Under the pieces are notes generated by a model, which saw only the letters and a program-made list of their open reading frames with translations, searched no databases and was not told the DNA's origin. DNA of 64,000 bases, taken from Luteimonas galliterrae. GTDB taxonomy: Bacteria > Pseudomonadota > Gammaproteobacteria > Xanthomonadales > Xanthomonadaceae. Shown piece after piece: positions 8,507 through 17,461 of the stretch (within the stretch, counting starts at the first letter, position 1; each line of letters starts with the position of its first letter). The translations under genes and the position numbers were made by a program. The stretch lies in the NCBI RefSeq assembly GCF_023374055.1, contig NZ_JAMBEP010000003.1, positions 124,001 through 188,000 of the forward strand, read 5' to 3'.

Positions 8507-8887
8507 ATGGACGATATCTGGATGCGCTTCGTCGAGAACATGGGCGACCGGATCAGCGGCCCGATGAAGTTCAGGCTGGTCCTGCAGCCGCTGATGGCGC
8601 TGATCTTCGCGACGATCGGCGGGCTCGCCGACGCCAAAGCCGGAAAGACGCCTTACTTCTGGAGCCTGCTCACCCAGCCGGCGCATCGCCGGGAAATGAT
8701 CCGCGACGGTTGGAAGAGCGTGGGCAAAGTGTTCTTGCTCGCGCTGGTGCTGGACGTGATCTACCAGTTCGTCGTAGCGCGCTTCGTCTATCCGGGCGAA
8801 GCGATCGTCGTGGCGCTGGCCCTGGCCATCGTGCCCTACCTGATCGTGCGCGGGCTGGTCACGCGCCTGGCGCGTGCACGGCGATGA
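8507..8887 (+). CDS. Small inner-membrane protein of unknown function
   Basis: A 126-residue protein with hydrophobic stretches near residues 28-42, 78-95 and 98-118, the last two bridged by RFVYPGE, and a basic C-terminus (RLARARR). It reads in the same direction as the DUF202 gene 61 bases upstream and the beta-barrel gene 60 bases downstream. No clear ribosome-binding site precedes the ATG; codon use is like that of its neighbours. I do not recognise a named family. Confidence 0.7.
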   Translation: MDDIWMRFVENMGDRISGPMKFRLVLQPLMALIFATIGGLADAKAGKTPYFWSLLTQPAHRREMIRDGWKSVGKVFLLALVLDVIYQFVVARFVYPGEAIVVALALAIVPYLIVRGLVTRLARARR

Positions 8888-8947
8888 CACGCGATGTCCG
8901 GCCTTTCGCGCCTCACGCGCGCCGTTCCTACTTTTCGAGGACATGAA

Positions 8948-9697
8948 ATGACCGCGAGCCCGAAAACGAATGCTACCGCAGCCTTGTGCGCCGCGATGGC
9001 GCTGTCTTTCGCAACGCCGTCGCAGGCAGCCGAAGGCTGGGACTGGCTGGTCGCCCCCTACGGCTGGGCGGCGAGCATAGGCACCGACCTGGAAACGCGC
9101 ACGCCGCCGTCGACCGCCAGCACCGACACCAAATTCGGCGACATCGTCGACAAGATCGACGGCGCGTTCCAGATCCACATCGAAGGCCAGGGCGACCACT
9201 TCGGCGTGCTCACCGACTTCACTTATCTGGGCTTGGCCGACGACCGCGACCGTCCGCGCTTCAAGATGGAATCGGATCTCGACACGCGCCTGTTCGAACT
9301 CGCCGCGGTTTGGAGCCCCGGCGAAGACCGCTACCGCGGCGCCGAGCTGATCGCAGGCCTGCGTTACATCGATGTCGACCTGACCGTGCAACTGAAGCCG
9401 GCCAATCCGGTCTTCCGCGACGTAAGCGTCGAAGCCAGCCAGTCTTTCAGCGATTTCATGATCGGCGGGCGTTATACCTGGGCCTTCACCGATCGCTGGG
9501 GCCTGACCGTGCGCGGCGACGGCTCGTTCGGCGAAACCGAAGGCACCTGGAATGCGAGTGCGGTCGTCCAGTACCGCACCGGCAACGGCGCGTGGGCCTT
9601 CGGCTATCGCCACCTCGACGCGGAATTCGACACCGGAAACGCCAATACCGACATCACCATGAGCGGCCCGGAAATCGGGTACGCGTTCCGGTTCTGA
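8948..9697 (+). CDS. Outer-membrane beta-barrel protein
   Basis: A 249-residue exported protein: signal peptide ending in PSQAA, then alternating amphipathic strands with aromatic girdles (WDWLVAPYGWAASIG, GLRYIDVDLTV, WAFGYRHLDAEF) and a terminal phenylalanine in EIGYAFRF, as in proteins folded by the BAM machinery. The ATG at 8948 has GAGG upstream; an in-frame ATG at 8894 lies outside the signal peptide. The family resembles small barrels found widely in proteobacteria without known ligand. It is followed closely by a glycine-zipper protein. Confidence 0.8.
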   Translation: MTASPKTNATAALCAAMALSFATPSQAAEGWDWLVAPYGWAASIGTDLETRTPPSTASTDTKFGDIVDKIDGAFQIHIEGQGDHFGVLTDFTYLGLADDRDRPRFKMESDLDTRLFELAAVWSPGEDRYRGAELIAGLRYIDVDLTVQLKPANPVFRDVSVEASQSFSDFMIGGRYTWAFTDRWGLTVRGDGSFGETEGTWNASAVVQYRTGNGAWAFGYRHLDAEFDTGNANTDITMSGPEIGYAFRF

Positions 9698-9735
9698 CGC
9701 ACCACTCGCGCAAGCGCAGATCGCAGGAGAATCCC

Positions 9736-10173
9736 ATGCGCCTCATCGCCCGCCTCACATTCGCCGCAGCCGCGTTCGCACTGTGCGCCGCAGCTGCGGC
9801 GCAGAAGCCCAGCGCCTACCCGGGCAAAGGTCAATCCGCACAGCAACAGGCAAAAGACGATGAGCAATGCCTCGCCTGGGCCAAGCAGAGCACCGGCATC
9901 GATCCGGCGGCCGTGGCCAATGCGCAACCGGCGCCCACGGGACCTCAGGGAGAACGGTTGCGCGGCGCGGCGCGCGGTGCGGTCGTAGGCGAAATCGTCG
10001 CCGACGACGCCGGCGCCGGCGCCGCAGTCGGCGCGCTCGCGGGCGGCAGGCGCGCGCGCGTCAACCAGGCCGCTCGCGCGCAGCAAGCCGACGCTTCGAA
10101 GGCGCAAGCGATGGACACGTACTACCGCGCCTATGGCGCCTGCATGCAGGGTCGGGGCTACAGCGTGAAGTAA
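9736..10173 (+). CDS. Exported glycine-zipper family protein
   Basis: A 145-residue protein with a signal peptide (LIARLTFAAAAFALCAAAAA), a central glycine/alanine-rich zipper (GAARGAVVGEIVADDAGAG, then AAVGALAGG) able to insert in or associate with a membrane, and the C-terminal pattern YYRAYGACMQGRGYSV typical of this family. The two cysteines outside the signal (ECLAW-like CLAW and ACMQG) could form a disulfide. AGGAG precedes the ATG. It starts 38 bases after the beta-barrel gene, suggesting a shared envelope role; no specific function is known. Confidence 0.8.
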   Translation: MRLIARLTFAAAAFALCAAAAAQKPSAYPGKGQSAQQQAKDDEQCLAWAKQSTGIDPAAVANAQPAPTGPQGERLRGAARGAVVGEIVADDAGAGAAVGALAGGRRARVNQAARAQQADASKAQAMDTYYRAYGACMQGRGYSVK

Positions 10174-10396
10174 ACGCAGGCGCGGCCAGCGTCCGGACCC
10201 GAAAAAGCCCGGCAAACGGCCGCATCGTTTCGGTCGCGCTTGAACCCCACTACGACTGAGGAAAGAACGCAATGGATGGTCCGGATCGACATCGGCTACG
10301 GCAAGGAAGGTAAGCAGCATCGGCAAGCGACCTTGCTCTATACGTCACGTGAGCGCAGGCATCCCCTTCAACGGCAGAACCAGACGGAGCAGCGAA

Positions 10397-12772
10397 ATGA
10401 GCAGCCAAGACGACGTCCAGCGGTCGATCCTTCCGATCCCCGATATCTCGCATGCGGGGTTGACCACCTACGATGCCAAGGATCCGGACACGAAATTCCC
10501 GCCGATCCGCGACCTGCGGCCGCCGAAAGGCGCACCGAACGTGCTGGTGATCCTGATCGACGATGCCGGCTACGGCGCCGCCAGCGTATTCGGCGGCCCG
10601 TGCCGCACGCCCAACTTCGAAAAGCTCGCCGCAGGCGGCCTGCGCTACACCCGCTTCCATACCACCGCGCTGTGCTCGCCGTCGCGGCAAGCGCTGCTCA
10701 CCGGCCGCAATCATCATTCGGTCGGCATGGGCGGCATCACCGAGATCGCCACCGCGGCGCCGGGTTACAACTCCGTGCTGTCGAACACGAAGGCGCCGTT
10801 GGCGCTGACGCTGAAGCTCAACGGTTACGCCACCGCGCAGTTCGGCAAATGCCACGAGGTGCCGGTCTGGCAGACCAGTCCCGCGGGTCCGTTCAATGCA
10901 TGGCCCACCGGCGGCGGCGGCTTCGAATATTTCTACGGCTTCATCGGCGGCGAGAACAACCAGTGGGATCCGGCCTTGTACGAGGGCACCACGCCGATCG
11001 AGCCGCCGAAGACGCCGGCCGAGGGTTATCACCTCACCGAGGACTTGACCGACAAGGCGATCGCCTGGGCGCGACAGCAGAAGGCCCTGCTCGGCGACAA
11101 GCCGTTCTTCATGTATTTCGCGCCTGGCGCCACCCATGCGCCCCACCACGTGCCGAAGGAGTGGATCGACAAGTACAAGGGCAAGTTCGCGCATGGCTGG
11201 GACAAGCAGCGCGAGCTGACCTTCAAGCGCCAGAAGGAACTCGGCGTCATCGCGGCCGACGCGAAGCTGACGCCGCGGCATAAGGAAATTCCCGCTTGGG
11301 ACGACATGGATCCGAAACTCAAGCCTGTGCTCGAACGCGAAATGGAGGTGTATGCCGCCTTCATGGAGCACACCGACCATCATGTGGGCCGGCTGATCGA
11401 CGCGCTCGCCGACATGGAGATCCTCGACGACACGCTGATCTATCTGATCGTCGGCGACAACGGCGCATCGGCCGAGGGCACGCTGCAGGGCGCCTTCAAC
11501 GAGATGGCGAACTTCAACGGCATGCCCGAACTGGAGACGCCGGAATTCATGATGTCCAAACTCGACGAGTTCGGCGGCGAAGGCTCCTACGGCCATTACG
11601 CGGTCGGCTGGGCGTGGGCGATGAACTCGCCGTACCAGTGGACCAAGCAGGTCGCGTCGCATTGGGGCGGCACCCGCAACGGCGTGGTCGTGCACTGGCC
11701 GGCCGGCGTCAAGGAAAAGGGCGGCCTCCGCGAGCAGTTCAGCCACATCATCGACTTGGCGCCGACGGTGCTCGAAGCCGCAGGACTGCCGCAGCCGACG
11801 CTGGTCAACGGCGTGCAGCAGAGCCCGTACGAAGGCACCAGCATGCTGTACAGCTTCAACGATGCGAAAGCAGCGGAGCGGCATGAAACCCAGTATTTCG
11901 AGATGTTCTGCAACCGCGGCATCTACCACAAGGGCTGGAGCGCGGTGACCAAGCACCGCACGCCTTGGGAAATGGGCGGGCAGAAGATGCCGGCGTTCGA
12001 CGACGACCTGTGGGAGCTGTACGACGGCAGCAAGGACTGGACCCAGGCCGATGATCTGTCCAAGAAGATGCCCGACAAGCTGCACGAGCTGCAGCGGCTA
12101 TGGCTGATCGAAGCGGTGAAGTACAACGTGCTGCCGCTGGACGACCGCCAGATCGAACGCATCAACTCCGACCTCGCCGGGCGCCCGTTGCTGGTCAAGG
12201 GCAACTCGCAACTGCTGTTCGCCGGCATGGGCAGGCTGTCGGAGAACAGCGTGGTCAACATCAAGAACAAGTCGTTCGCGGTGACCGCCGACATCGAAGT
12301 GCCCGAAGACGGCGCGAAAGGCGTGTTCATCGCCCAGGGCGGCAGATTCGGCGGCTGGAGCCTGTACGCGCACGAAGGCAAGGCGAAGTTCTTCTACAAC
12401 GTGCTCGGCATCAATTTCTACGAGATCGAAGCGAAAGCGCCGATTCCGACGGGAAAAGCCCAAGTGCGCGCCGAGTTCACCTACGACGGCGGCGGCTTCA
12501 ACAAGGGCGGCAGCGTCAAGCTCTACTACAGCGGCAAGGAAGTCGGAAGCGGCCGCGTCGACCAGACCCAGGGCTTCGTCTTTTCCGCCGACGAGACCAC
12601 AGACGTGGGCTACGAATCCGGCACCACCGTGAGCCCGGACTACACGACCCACACGAGCCGCTTCAACGGACGCCTGAACTGGGTCCAGATCGATCTCGGC
12701 GACGATGCGAAAGATGCCGACCACTACATTTCTCCCGAGGAACGGATTCGGGTCGCGATGGCGCGGCAATAA
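10397..12772 (+). CDS. Arylsulfatase, cytoplasmic type
   Basis: A 791-residue sulfatase that hydrolyses sulfate esters. The metal-binding DD is at 55-56 (ILIDDAGYG), the formylglycine motif CSPSR at 93-97 with catalytic C93, and the second metal pair in GDNGAS. A jelly-roll-like domain follows from about residue 600. There is no signal peptide, as in Pseudomonas AtsA, so it acts in the cytosol or leaves by another route. The Cys-type motif needs a formylglycine-generating enzyme, which is not in this window. The ATG at 10397 has GGAG upstream; an in-frame ATG at 10349 has none. Natural substrate unknown. Confidence 0.92.
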   Translation: MSSQDDVQRSILPIPDISHAGLTTYDAKDPDTKFPPIRDLRPPKGAPNVLVILIDDAGYGAASVFGGPCRTPNFEKLAAGGLRYTRFHTTALCSPSRQALLTGRNHHSVGMGGITEIATAAPGYNSVLSNTKAPLALTLKLNGYATAQFGKCHEVPVWQTSPAGPFNAWPTGGGGFEYFYGFIGGENNQWDPALYEGTTPIEPPKTPAEGYHLTEDLTDKAIAWARQQKALLGDKPFFMYFAPGATHAPHHVPKEWIDKYKGKFAHGWDKQRELTFKRQKELGVIAADAKLTPRHKEIPAWDDMDPKLKPVLEREMEVYAAFMEHTDHHVGRLIDALADMEILDDTLIYLIVGDNGASAEGTLQGAFNEMANFNGMPELETPEFMMSKLDEFGGEGSYGHYAVGWAWAMNSPYQWTKQVASHWGGTRNGVVVHWPAGVKEKGGLREQFSHIIDLAPTVLEAAGLPQPTLVNGVQQSPYEGTSMLYSFNDAKAAERHETQYFEMFCNRGIYHKGWSAVTKHRTPWEMGGQKMPAFDDDLWELYDGSKDWTQADDLSKKMPDKLHELQRLWLIEAVKYNVLPLDDRQIERINSDLAGRPLLVKGNSQLLFAGMGRLSENSVVNIKNKSFAVTADIEVPEDGAKGVFIAQGGRFGGWSLYAHEGKAKFFYNVLGINFYEIEAKAPIPTGKAQVRAEFTYDGGGFNKGGSVKLYYSGKEVGSGRVDQTQGFVFSADETTDVGYESGTTVSPDYTTHTSRFNGRLNWVQIDLGDDAKDADHYISPEERIRVAMARQ

Positions 12773-12780
12773 CAGTACGC

Positions 12781-12818
12781 GACCGGGGCCGGCGCATGCG
12801 ACGGCGCCGGCCCCGGTC
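12781..12818. other. Strong 15-bp stem-loop after the sulfatase gene
   Basis: Perfect 15-base arms (GACCGGGGCCGGCGC and its complement) around an eight-base loop, eight bases after the sulfatase stop. No T-run follows, so it is more likely an mRNA-stabilising or Rho-dependent element than an intrinsic terminator. Confidence 0.6.
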
Positions 12819-12836
12819 CTGACGGAGACCAGGCCC

Positions 12837-13640
12837 ATGCCGACCGACCCAATCCCCATTCCTGTCGTGTTCGTCGCAACGATCATCGTCGTCGCGGCTG
12901 CCGTCGAGATCGGATACCTGCTCGGTAAAGCGGTGCGCCGGCGTTCGGCGGATGAGAAAGAGTCGCCGGTGTCGGTCATCTCGGGATCGATCCTCGGGCT
13001 CGCGGCCTTCATGCTCGCGTTCACCTTCGGCATCGTTTCTGCGCGCCACGACGCCAAAAAGGGACTGGTGCGCGAGGACGCCAATGCCATCCGCGTCGCG
13101 TGGCAGCGGTCGGATTTCCTTCCCGAAGCCGATCGCGTGCAGGCCAAGGGGCTGCTTGCGCGCTACCTCGATACGCGCCTGCGCTTCACCGAGGCCAGGA
13201 AGCTCGACTCCGACCATGTCCGCGCCGCGCTGGCCGAAACCCGGCAACTGCACGACCGCCTCTGGAGCATGGCGGTCGCCAACGCGCGCAGGGACATGGA
13301 TTCGGACGTCGCGGCCCTCTACATCGAAGCGCTGAACGAGATGGCCGCGGTCAATGCCATGCGCGTGGCCATCGGGATCCAGGCGCGGATCGCGAAGGAG
13401 ATCTGGATCGCGTTGTTCTTCCTCATCGGCCTCGGGATGTTGGTCGTCGGCTACCAGACGGCGATCGCCGAGTCGAAGCGATCCATGATCCAGCCGGTCC
13501 TGGTCATCTCATTCGCGATGGTGATCACGCTGATCGCGACCCTCGATCGTCCCGACAGCGGCGTGCTGAAGGTGACCCAGCAGCCACTGGTCGACCTGCG
13601 CAACACGATGTCGGAGGCGACGCAACCGACAACCCGATGA
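12837..13640 (+). CDS. Bestrophin-like (DUF4239) membrane protein
   Basis: A 267-residue inner-membrane protein: two hydrophobic segments near the N-terminus (about 8-27 and 45-63), a long helical soluble region (about 70-180) with ARHDAKKGLVREDANAI, and two more segments (about 185-205 and 215-235). This is the DUF4239 layout, called bestrophin-like for its fold; anion conduction is suggested for the fold but not shown for this family. GGAG lies ten bases before the ATG. It stands between a sulfatase and a carbonic anhydrase, both makers or users of anions (sulfate, bicarbonate), which makes an anion role attractive but unproven. Confidence 0.8.
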   Translation: MPTDPIPIPVVFVATIIVVAAAVEIGYLLGKAVRRRSADEKESPVSVISGSILGLAAFMLAFTFGIVSARHDAKKGLVREDANAIRVAWQRSDFLPEADRVQAKGLLARYLDTRLRFTEARKLDSDHVRAALAETRQLHDRLWSMAVANARRDMDSDVAALYIEALNEMAAVNAMRVAIGIQARIAKEIWIALFFLIGLGMLVVGYQTAIAESKRSMIQPVLVISFAMVITLIATLDRPDSGVLKVTQQPLVDLRNTMSEATQPTTR

Positions 13641-13754
13641 CTCGAACCGATGGCCGCGTCAGCCTAAGCAAGGGCATCGGCGGACCGGCGACTCACGAGC
13701 ACCACGCATCGCCACCGCCTCGGCGCGAGCGATCCAGCGCAAGGAGAAGCAACT

Positions 13755-14501
13755 ATGAACACCGCGACGCGATTCACCGGATTGCTTCTGCTTTCCTTCG
13801 GTCTGCACGCCTCGGCACAGGAAGGCCACCCGAAACACTGGGGCTATGAGGGCGAAGTCGGGCCTGAGCATTGGCAGGAGTTCGAAGCCGACTTTGGGGT
13901 GTGCAGCAGCGGCAGGAACCAATCGCCCATCGATCTCCACAACTTCATCGAGGCCGACCTGCCCCGGATCGCCTTCGACTACAAGCCAGGCGGCCATCAG
14001 GTGGTCAACAACGGCCATGCGATCCAGGTCAACTACAGCCCCGGCAGCAAGATCACCGTGGACCGGATCGACTTCGAACTGAAGCAGTACCATTTCCACT
14101 CCCCCAGCGAAAACACGATCGGCGGCAAGTCCTTCCCGATGGAGGCGCACTTCGTGCATGTCGATGCCGACGGCAACCTGGCCGTGGTCGCGCTGATGTT
14201 CGAGGAGGGCGCGAGCAACCGTGCGCTGGAGCAAGTGTGGCCGCACGTGCCGAGGGTGGAAAATGGCAAGGCGGCTTTGGCGCCGTCGGTCGCAGCGGCG
14301 GACCTGCTGCACGGCGATCGCGATTACTACCGCTACGAAGGCTCGCTGACCACGCCACCATGTTCGGAGGGCGTGCGCTGGTTCGTGCTGAAGCGCGCCG
14401 CCAAGGCGGATGCGGGGCAGCTGGCGATGGTGCGCGAAGCATTGGGGCATGCGAACAACCGCCCGGTGCAACCAGTGGGCGCAAGGGCGATCCTGCGATG
14501 A
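13755..14501 (+). CDS. Periplasmic alpha-carbonic anhydrase
   Basis: A 248-residue alpha-class enzyme catalysing reversible hydration of CO2. The signal peptide ends at HASA (21). The three zinc ligands are H113 and H115 (QYHFHSPSEN) and H132 (EAHFVH), with E130 as the usual second-shell residue; QSPID (56-60) and the substrate-pocket LTTPPCSEG (198-206) are intact. C50 and C203 are placed to form the conserved disulfide. AGGAG precedes the ATG. It probably keeps CO2/bicarbonate balanced in the periplasm, and it closes a run of co-directional envelope genes. Confidence 0.95.
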   Translation: MNTATRFTGLLLLSFGLHASAQEGHPKHWGYEGEVGPEHWQEFEADFGVCSSGRNQSPIDLHNFIEADLPRIAFDYKPGGHQVVNNGHAIQVNYSPGSKITVDRIDFELKQYHFHSPSENTIGGKSFPMEAHFVHVDADGNLAVVALMFEEGASNRALEQVWPHVPRVENGKAALAPSVAAADLLHGDRDYYRYEGSLTTPPCSEGVRWFVLKRAAKADAGQLAMVREALGHANNRPVQPVGARAILR

Positions 14502-14802
14502 CCCATGGCCAGCGCCGCCACGAACTGCAGAGCAACGAGACCGTGCCAAGCGCAGTGCAGCGGTCCAGCGTTTCCGCGACGGCGACAGCTCCTGCCGCTA
14601 CGGCAGCACGCTGACGACGGCTGCGCGGGACAAAGGCGCCGCGCGCAGCGAAGCGCCCGGCACGATTCCCACAGCGGGCGTTCGATGCCTCCGCCGGCCG
14701 GCGGCCTCCTCTAGCGTTAACCCCGATCCGACGTTCGTGCGTTTGCCGTCATGAACGCGGCACAATCGCGGCCGCGACCCCTTCGAACCTTAAGGAATCG
14801 TC
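14502..14802. other. Intergenic region, no gene seen
   Basis: About 300 bases between the carbonic anhydrase and the beta-propeller lipoprotein. Short open frames here have arginine-rich, low-complexity translations and no ribosome-binding site, so I do not call them. No terminator with a T-run is visible. Confidence 0.5.
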
Positions 14803-16758
14803 ATGCCCCGGATCGCCTACCTGTTTTTGGCCCTGGGTCTGCTGGCCGCCTGCAACGACGACGTGGCGGCCGCGGCTGAATCCCAGGCCCCCGACACCAC
14901 GCCGCGCAAGACGCTGCGCGCGTTCTCCGGCGAACAGGAACTCTCGAAGCTGCTGCAACGTTGGCGGGCGCAGGCCGAGCGCAAGCGCCGGGAGGTCGCC
15001 AAGCAAGCCGTCATGGCGCCGCCGCCGCCGCCCGCCTCCGCGCCCGATTCCGTAGCGCTGATGGCGCCCGGCAGCGTCGCCACCAACGAAGCGGCGGCCG
15101 CCGGTGACAAGGAAGAATCCATCACCAACGTACAGACCGCCGGCGTCGACGAAGGCGGCATCGTCAAGCGCCACGGCGACCATCTGGTGATCCTGCGCCG
15201 CGGCCGGCTGTTCACGGTGCGCATCGGCGGCGACGCGCTGCAGCCGGTGTCGAAGGTGGATGCCTACGCGCCGGGCACCGACCCTTCCGGCGCCTGGTAC
15301 GACGAGATGCTGGTGTCCGAGAACACCGTGGTCGTGATCGGCTACAGCTATGCGCGCGGCGGCACCGAGATCGGCCTGTTCGATATCGACGGCAAGGGCG
15401 GGCTGGCGTACCGCGCGACCTATCACCTGCGCAGCAACGACTACTACTCCTCGCGCAACTACGCCAGCCGCCTGATCGGCGACCAGCTGATCTTCTACAC
15501 GCCGATGCGCCTGAGCGTATGGGACGCGGGTTCGGACCAGGTTTATCCGGGGCTGCGCCGCTGGCGGTCCGGAGCCACGGCCGAGGATTTCCGCCGCATC
15601 CTGCCGGCCACCCGCATCTACCGCAGCGACGACGAACTCGATCCCCTCGAAGACGCGACCCTGCACACGGTAAGCGTCTGCGATCTGGGCCGCAGCGACA
15701 TGCAGTGCAAGTCCAGCGCCGTGCTCGGCCCCGAAGGCCGCGTGTTCTACGTGTCGGCCGATTCGGTCTATGTCTGGACAACGCATTACGACCGCGACGA
15801 CCGCAAGCCCAACCGCGCCGCGGTCTTCCGCTTGCCGCTGGACGGCAAGGCGCCGAGCGCCCTCAAGACCAGCGGCAGCCCGATCGACCAGCTGTCGTTC
15901 CTGCAGGACGGGCACGGCTATCTCAACGTGCTGGTCAGCGCCGAGGGCGACGGCGACGGCATGTGGAAAGCCGAGACCAAGAGCGGCGACATCGCCCTGC
16001 TGCGCGTGCGGTTGCGCGACTTCGGCGACGGCAGCACGGCCGCGCCGGCGTCGGCTTACCGCCCGTTGCCGAACATCGGCGACAGCGAGGTGCAGAACCG
16101 CTTCGTCGGCGACTGGCTGATTTACGGCGCCGCGCCGTACCGCTGGCGCAAGGCCGAGGCGGGCGCCAAGCATCCGCCGGCTCACGCTTTGCGCTATGCC
16201 GATCGCGGCATCCTGCACGCGCTCGACGTCGATCATGGCGTAGAACGCATCGAAGCGATGGGCGGCGATGCAGTGCTGGTCGGCGGCGCCGGCAAGGATC
16301 TGCACTTCACCAGCGTCAGCCTGGGCCAGCGCGCCGCCAGCCGCAGCGTGTTCGTGCAGCGCGACGCCGCGCAGGGCGAAAGCCGCACGCACGGCTTCTT
16401 CTACCGCAACGAAGGCGAACGGCGCGGCATCGTCGGCCTGCCGATCGTCGGCCAGGCGCGCAGCAACAGCATGCAGCGCTATCTGGACCAGACCGCAAGC
16501 GTGCTGTACCTGCGCAACAACGGCCTGCACCTGGGCCGCATGGGGCAACTCGACGCGCATGCCGAGCGCGCCGTCGACGACGGCTGCAAAGCGAGTTGCG
16601 TGGACTGGTACGGCGATGCGCGCCCGATCTTCATCGGCAACCGCGTGTTCGCCCTGCTCGGCTACGAACTGGTGGAAGGCCGGATCGACGGCGAGCGGAT
16701 CCACGAACGTCGCCGCGCCGATTTCGCGCCCAACCGCGCCGCCGCCATCGCGCGTTGA
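14803..16758 (+). CDS. Beta-propeller domain lipoprotein
   Basis: A 651-residue exported lipoprotein: the lipobox LLAAC puts the acylated cysteine at residue 17. A linker with a proline run follows, then a large secreted beta-propeller region starting near ESITNVQTAGVDEGGIVKRHGD, the hallmark of the Pfam beta-propeller (PF09826) family, with repeated blade motifs such as TRIYRSDDE, VYVWTTHYD and RIFIGNRVFALLGYEL-like strands. Members occur in archaea and bacteria without known function. It stands alone; a terminator follows and no partner gene is obvious. Confidence 0.85.
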   Translation: MPRIAYLFLALGLLAACNDDVAAAAESQAPDTTPRKTLRAFSGEQELSKLLQRWRAQAERKRREVAKQAVMAPPPPPASAPDSVALMAPGSVATNEAAAAGDKEESITNVQTAGVDEGGIVKRHGDHLVILRRGRLFTVRIGGDALQPVSKVDAYAPGTDPSGAWYDEMLVSENTVVVIGYSYARGGTEIGLFDIDGKGGLAYRATYHLRSNDYYSSRNYASRLIGDQLIFYTPMRLSVWDAGSDQVYPGLRRWRSGATAEDFRRILPATRIYRSDDELDPLEDATLHTVSVCDLGRSDMQCKSSAVLGPEGRVFYVSADSVYVWTTHYDRDDRKPNRAAVFRLPLDGKAPSALKTSGSPIDQLSFLQDGHGYLNVLVSAEGDGDGMWKAETKSGDIALLRVRLRDFGDGSTAAPASAYRPLPNIGDSEVQNRFVGDWLIYGAAPYRWRKAEAGAKHPPAHALRYADRGILHALDVDHGVERIEAMGGDAVLVGGAGKDLHFTSVSLGQRAASRSVFVQRDAAQGESRTHGFFYRNEGERRGIVGLPIVGQARSNSMQRYLDQTASVLYLRNNGLHLGRMGQLDAHAERAVDDGCKASCVDWYGDARPIFIGNRVFALLGYELVEGRIDGERIHERRRADFAPNRAAAIAR

Positions 16759-16765
16759 TGCCGCC

Positions 16766-16806
16766 AGGGCCTTTCCCGCCTTACCGTGAGAGGCCCTGCT
16801 TTTTGT
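16766..16806 (+). terminator. Probable terminator after the beta-propeller gene
   Basis: AGGGCCT pairs with AGGCCCT eighteen bases later and is followed by GCTTTTTG. The final T-run merges into the start of the palindromic repeat at 16804. Confidence 0.55.
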
Positions 16807-16888
16807 AGGAGCGGCTTCAGCCGCGAGCTCTTTCCCCACGTTCGCGCGAGCTCGAAGGAAAGAGCTCGCGGCTGAAGCCGCTCCTACA
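16804..16888. repeat. REP-like palindrome, GTAGGAGCGG family
   Basis: Perfect 32-base inverted arms (16804-16835 and 16857-16888) beginning TGTAGGAGCGGCTTCAGC, around a 21-base loop. Relatives stand at 17947, 30161 and 60836. Such dispersed palindromes are usual between genes of xanthomonads. Confidence 0.9.
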
Positions 16889-16935
16889 ATAACGCCGTAT
16901 TTGCCGACGCGTCTCCGGCAGCCGAGAATGTCTGG

Positions 16936-17301
16936 ATGGATATCTTTAAGGTCTTCACCCTCGAGGCCGCGCACCGGCTGCCGAACGTGCCGGAAGGCCA
17001 TAAGTGCGCGCGGCTGCATGGGCATTCGTTCCGGATCGAGGTGCACGTCTCGGGCGAGCCAGGGGAACGCAGCGGCTGGGTGATGGATTTCGCCGATCTA
17101 AAGGCCGCCTTCCGCCCGCTGTACGACCAGCTCGACCATCACTATCTCAACGACATCGACGGTCTGGAGAACCCGACCAGCGAACGCCTGGCGGTCTGGA
17201 TCTGGGAGCGCCTGAAGCCTGTCCTGCCGCCGCTGACCCAGATCGTGGTCCACGAGACCTGCACCTCCGGCTGCCGCTATCGCGGGCCCGGGCAAGCCTA
17301 G
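16936..17301 (+). CDS. queD: 6-carboxy-tetrahydropterin synthase
   Basis: A 121-residue enzyme of the QueD/PTPS family that converts dihydroneopterin triphosphate to 6-carboxy-tetrahydropterin, the second step to queuosine. The zinc histidines are in AAHRL and in LHGHSF, and the catalytic cysteine lies in [11 protein letters not shown]; the DFADLK motif, the LDHHYLND stretch and NPTSE complete the family pattern. It is a single-gene unit flanked by a repeat and by the phasin promoter. The other queuosine genes are not in this window. Confidence 0.93.
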   Translation: MDIFKVFTLEAAHRLPNVPEGHKCARLHGHSFRIEVHVSGEPGERSGWVMDFADLKAAFRPLYDQLDHHYLNDIDGLENPTSERLAVWIWERLKPVLPPLTQIVVHETCTSGCRYRGPGQA

Positions 17302-17384
17302 ACGGCTGCCAACTGAACAGCTATTGACATTAAGCTATTGATTTACAAGGGCAAATATTTATCCCCGAAAAATTCGACTCCTGT

Positions 17385-17399
17385 TGTTGCATTGCAACA
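17385..17399. promoter_or_regulatory. Palindromic operator overlapping the phasin promoter (PhaR-like)
   Basis: TGTTGCA-T-TGCAACA is a perfect inverted repeat covering the -35 hexamer of the phasin promoter. Its core TGC-N3-GCA matches the kind of site bound by the polyhydroxyalkanoate repressor PhaR in other proteobacteria. A PhaR gene is not in the window, so the assignment is inference. Confidence 0.5.
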
Positions 17400-17415
17400 T
17401 TAGCGGCGTTATGCT
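17387..17415 (+). promoter_or_regulatory. Sigma-70 promoter of the phasin gene
   Basis: TTGCAT, a 17-base spacer and TATGCT, placing the transcript start near 17422, about 40 bases before the phasin ATG. Confidence 0.6.
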
Positions 17416-17461
17416 GCACCGCACAAACCGGCAAACCGCCGATTTCCTCAGGAGTTCCGCC

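Noticed and set aside
12781-12818. The 15-bp stem after the sulfatase gene as an intrinsic terminator
   Set aside because: No T-run follows on either strand.
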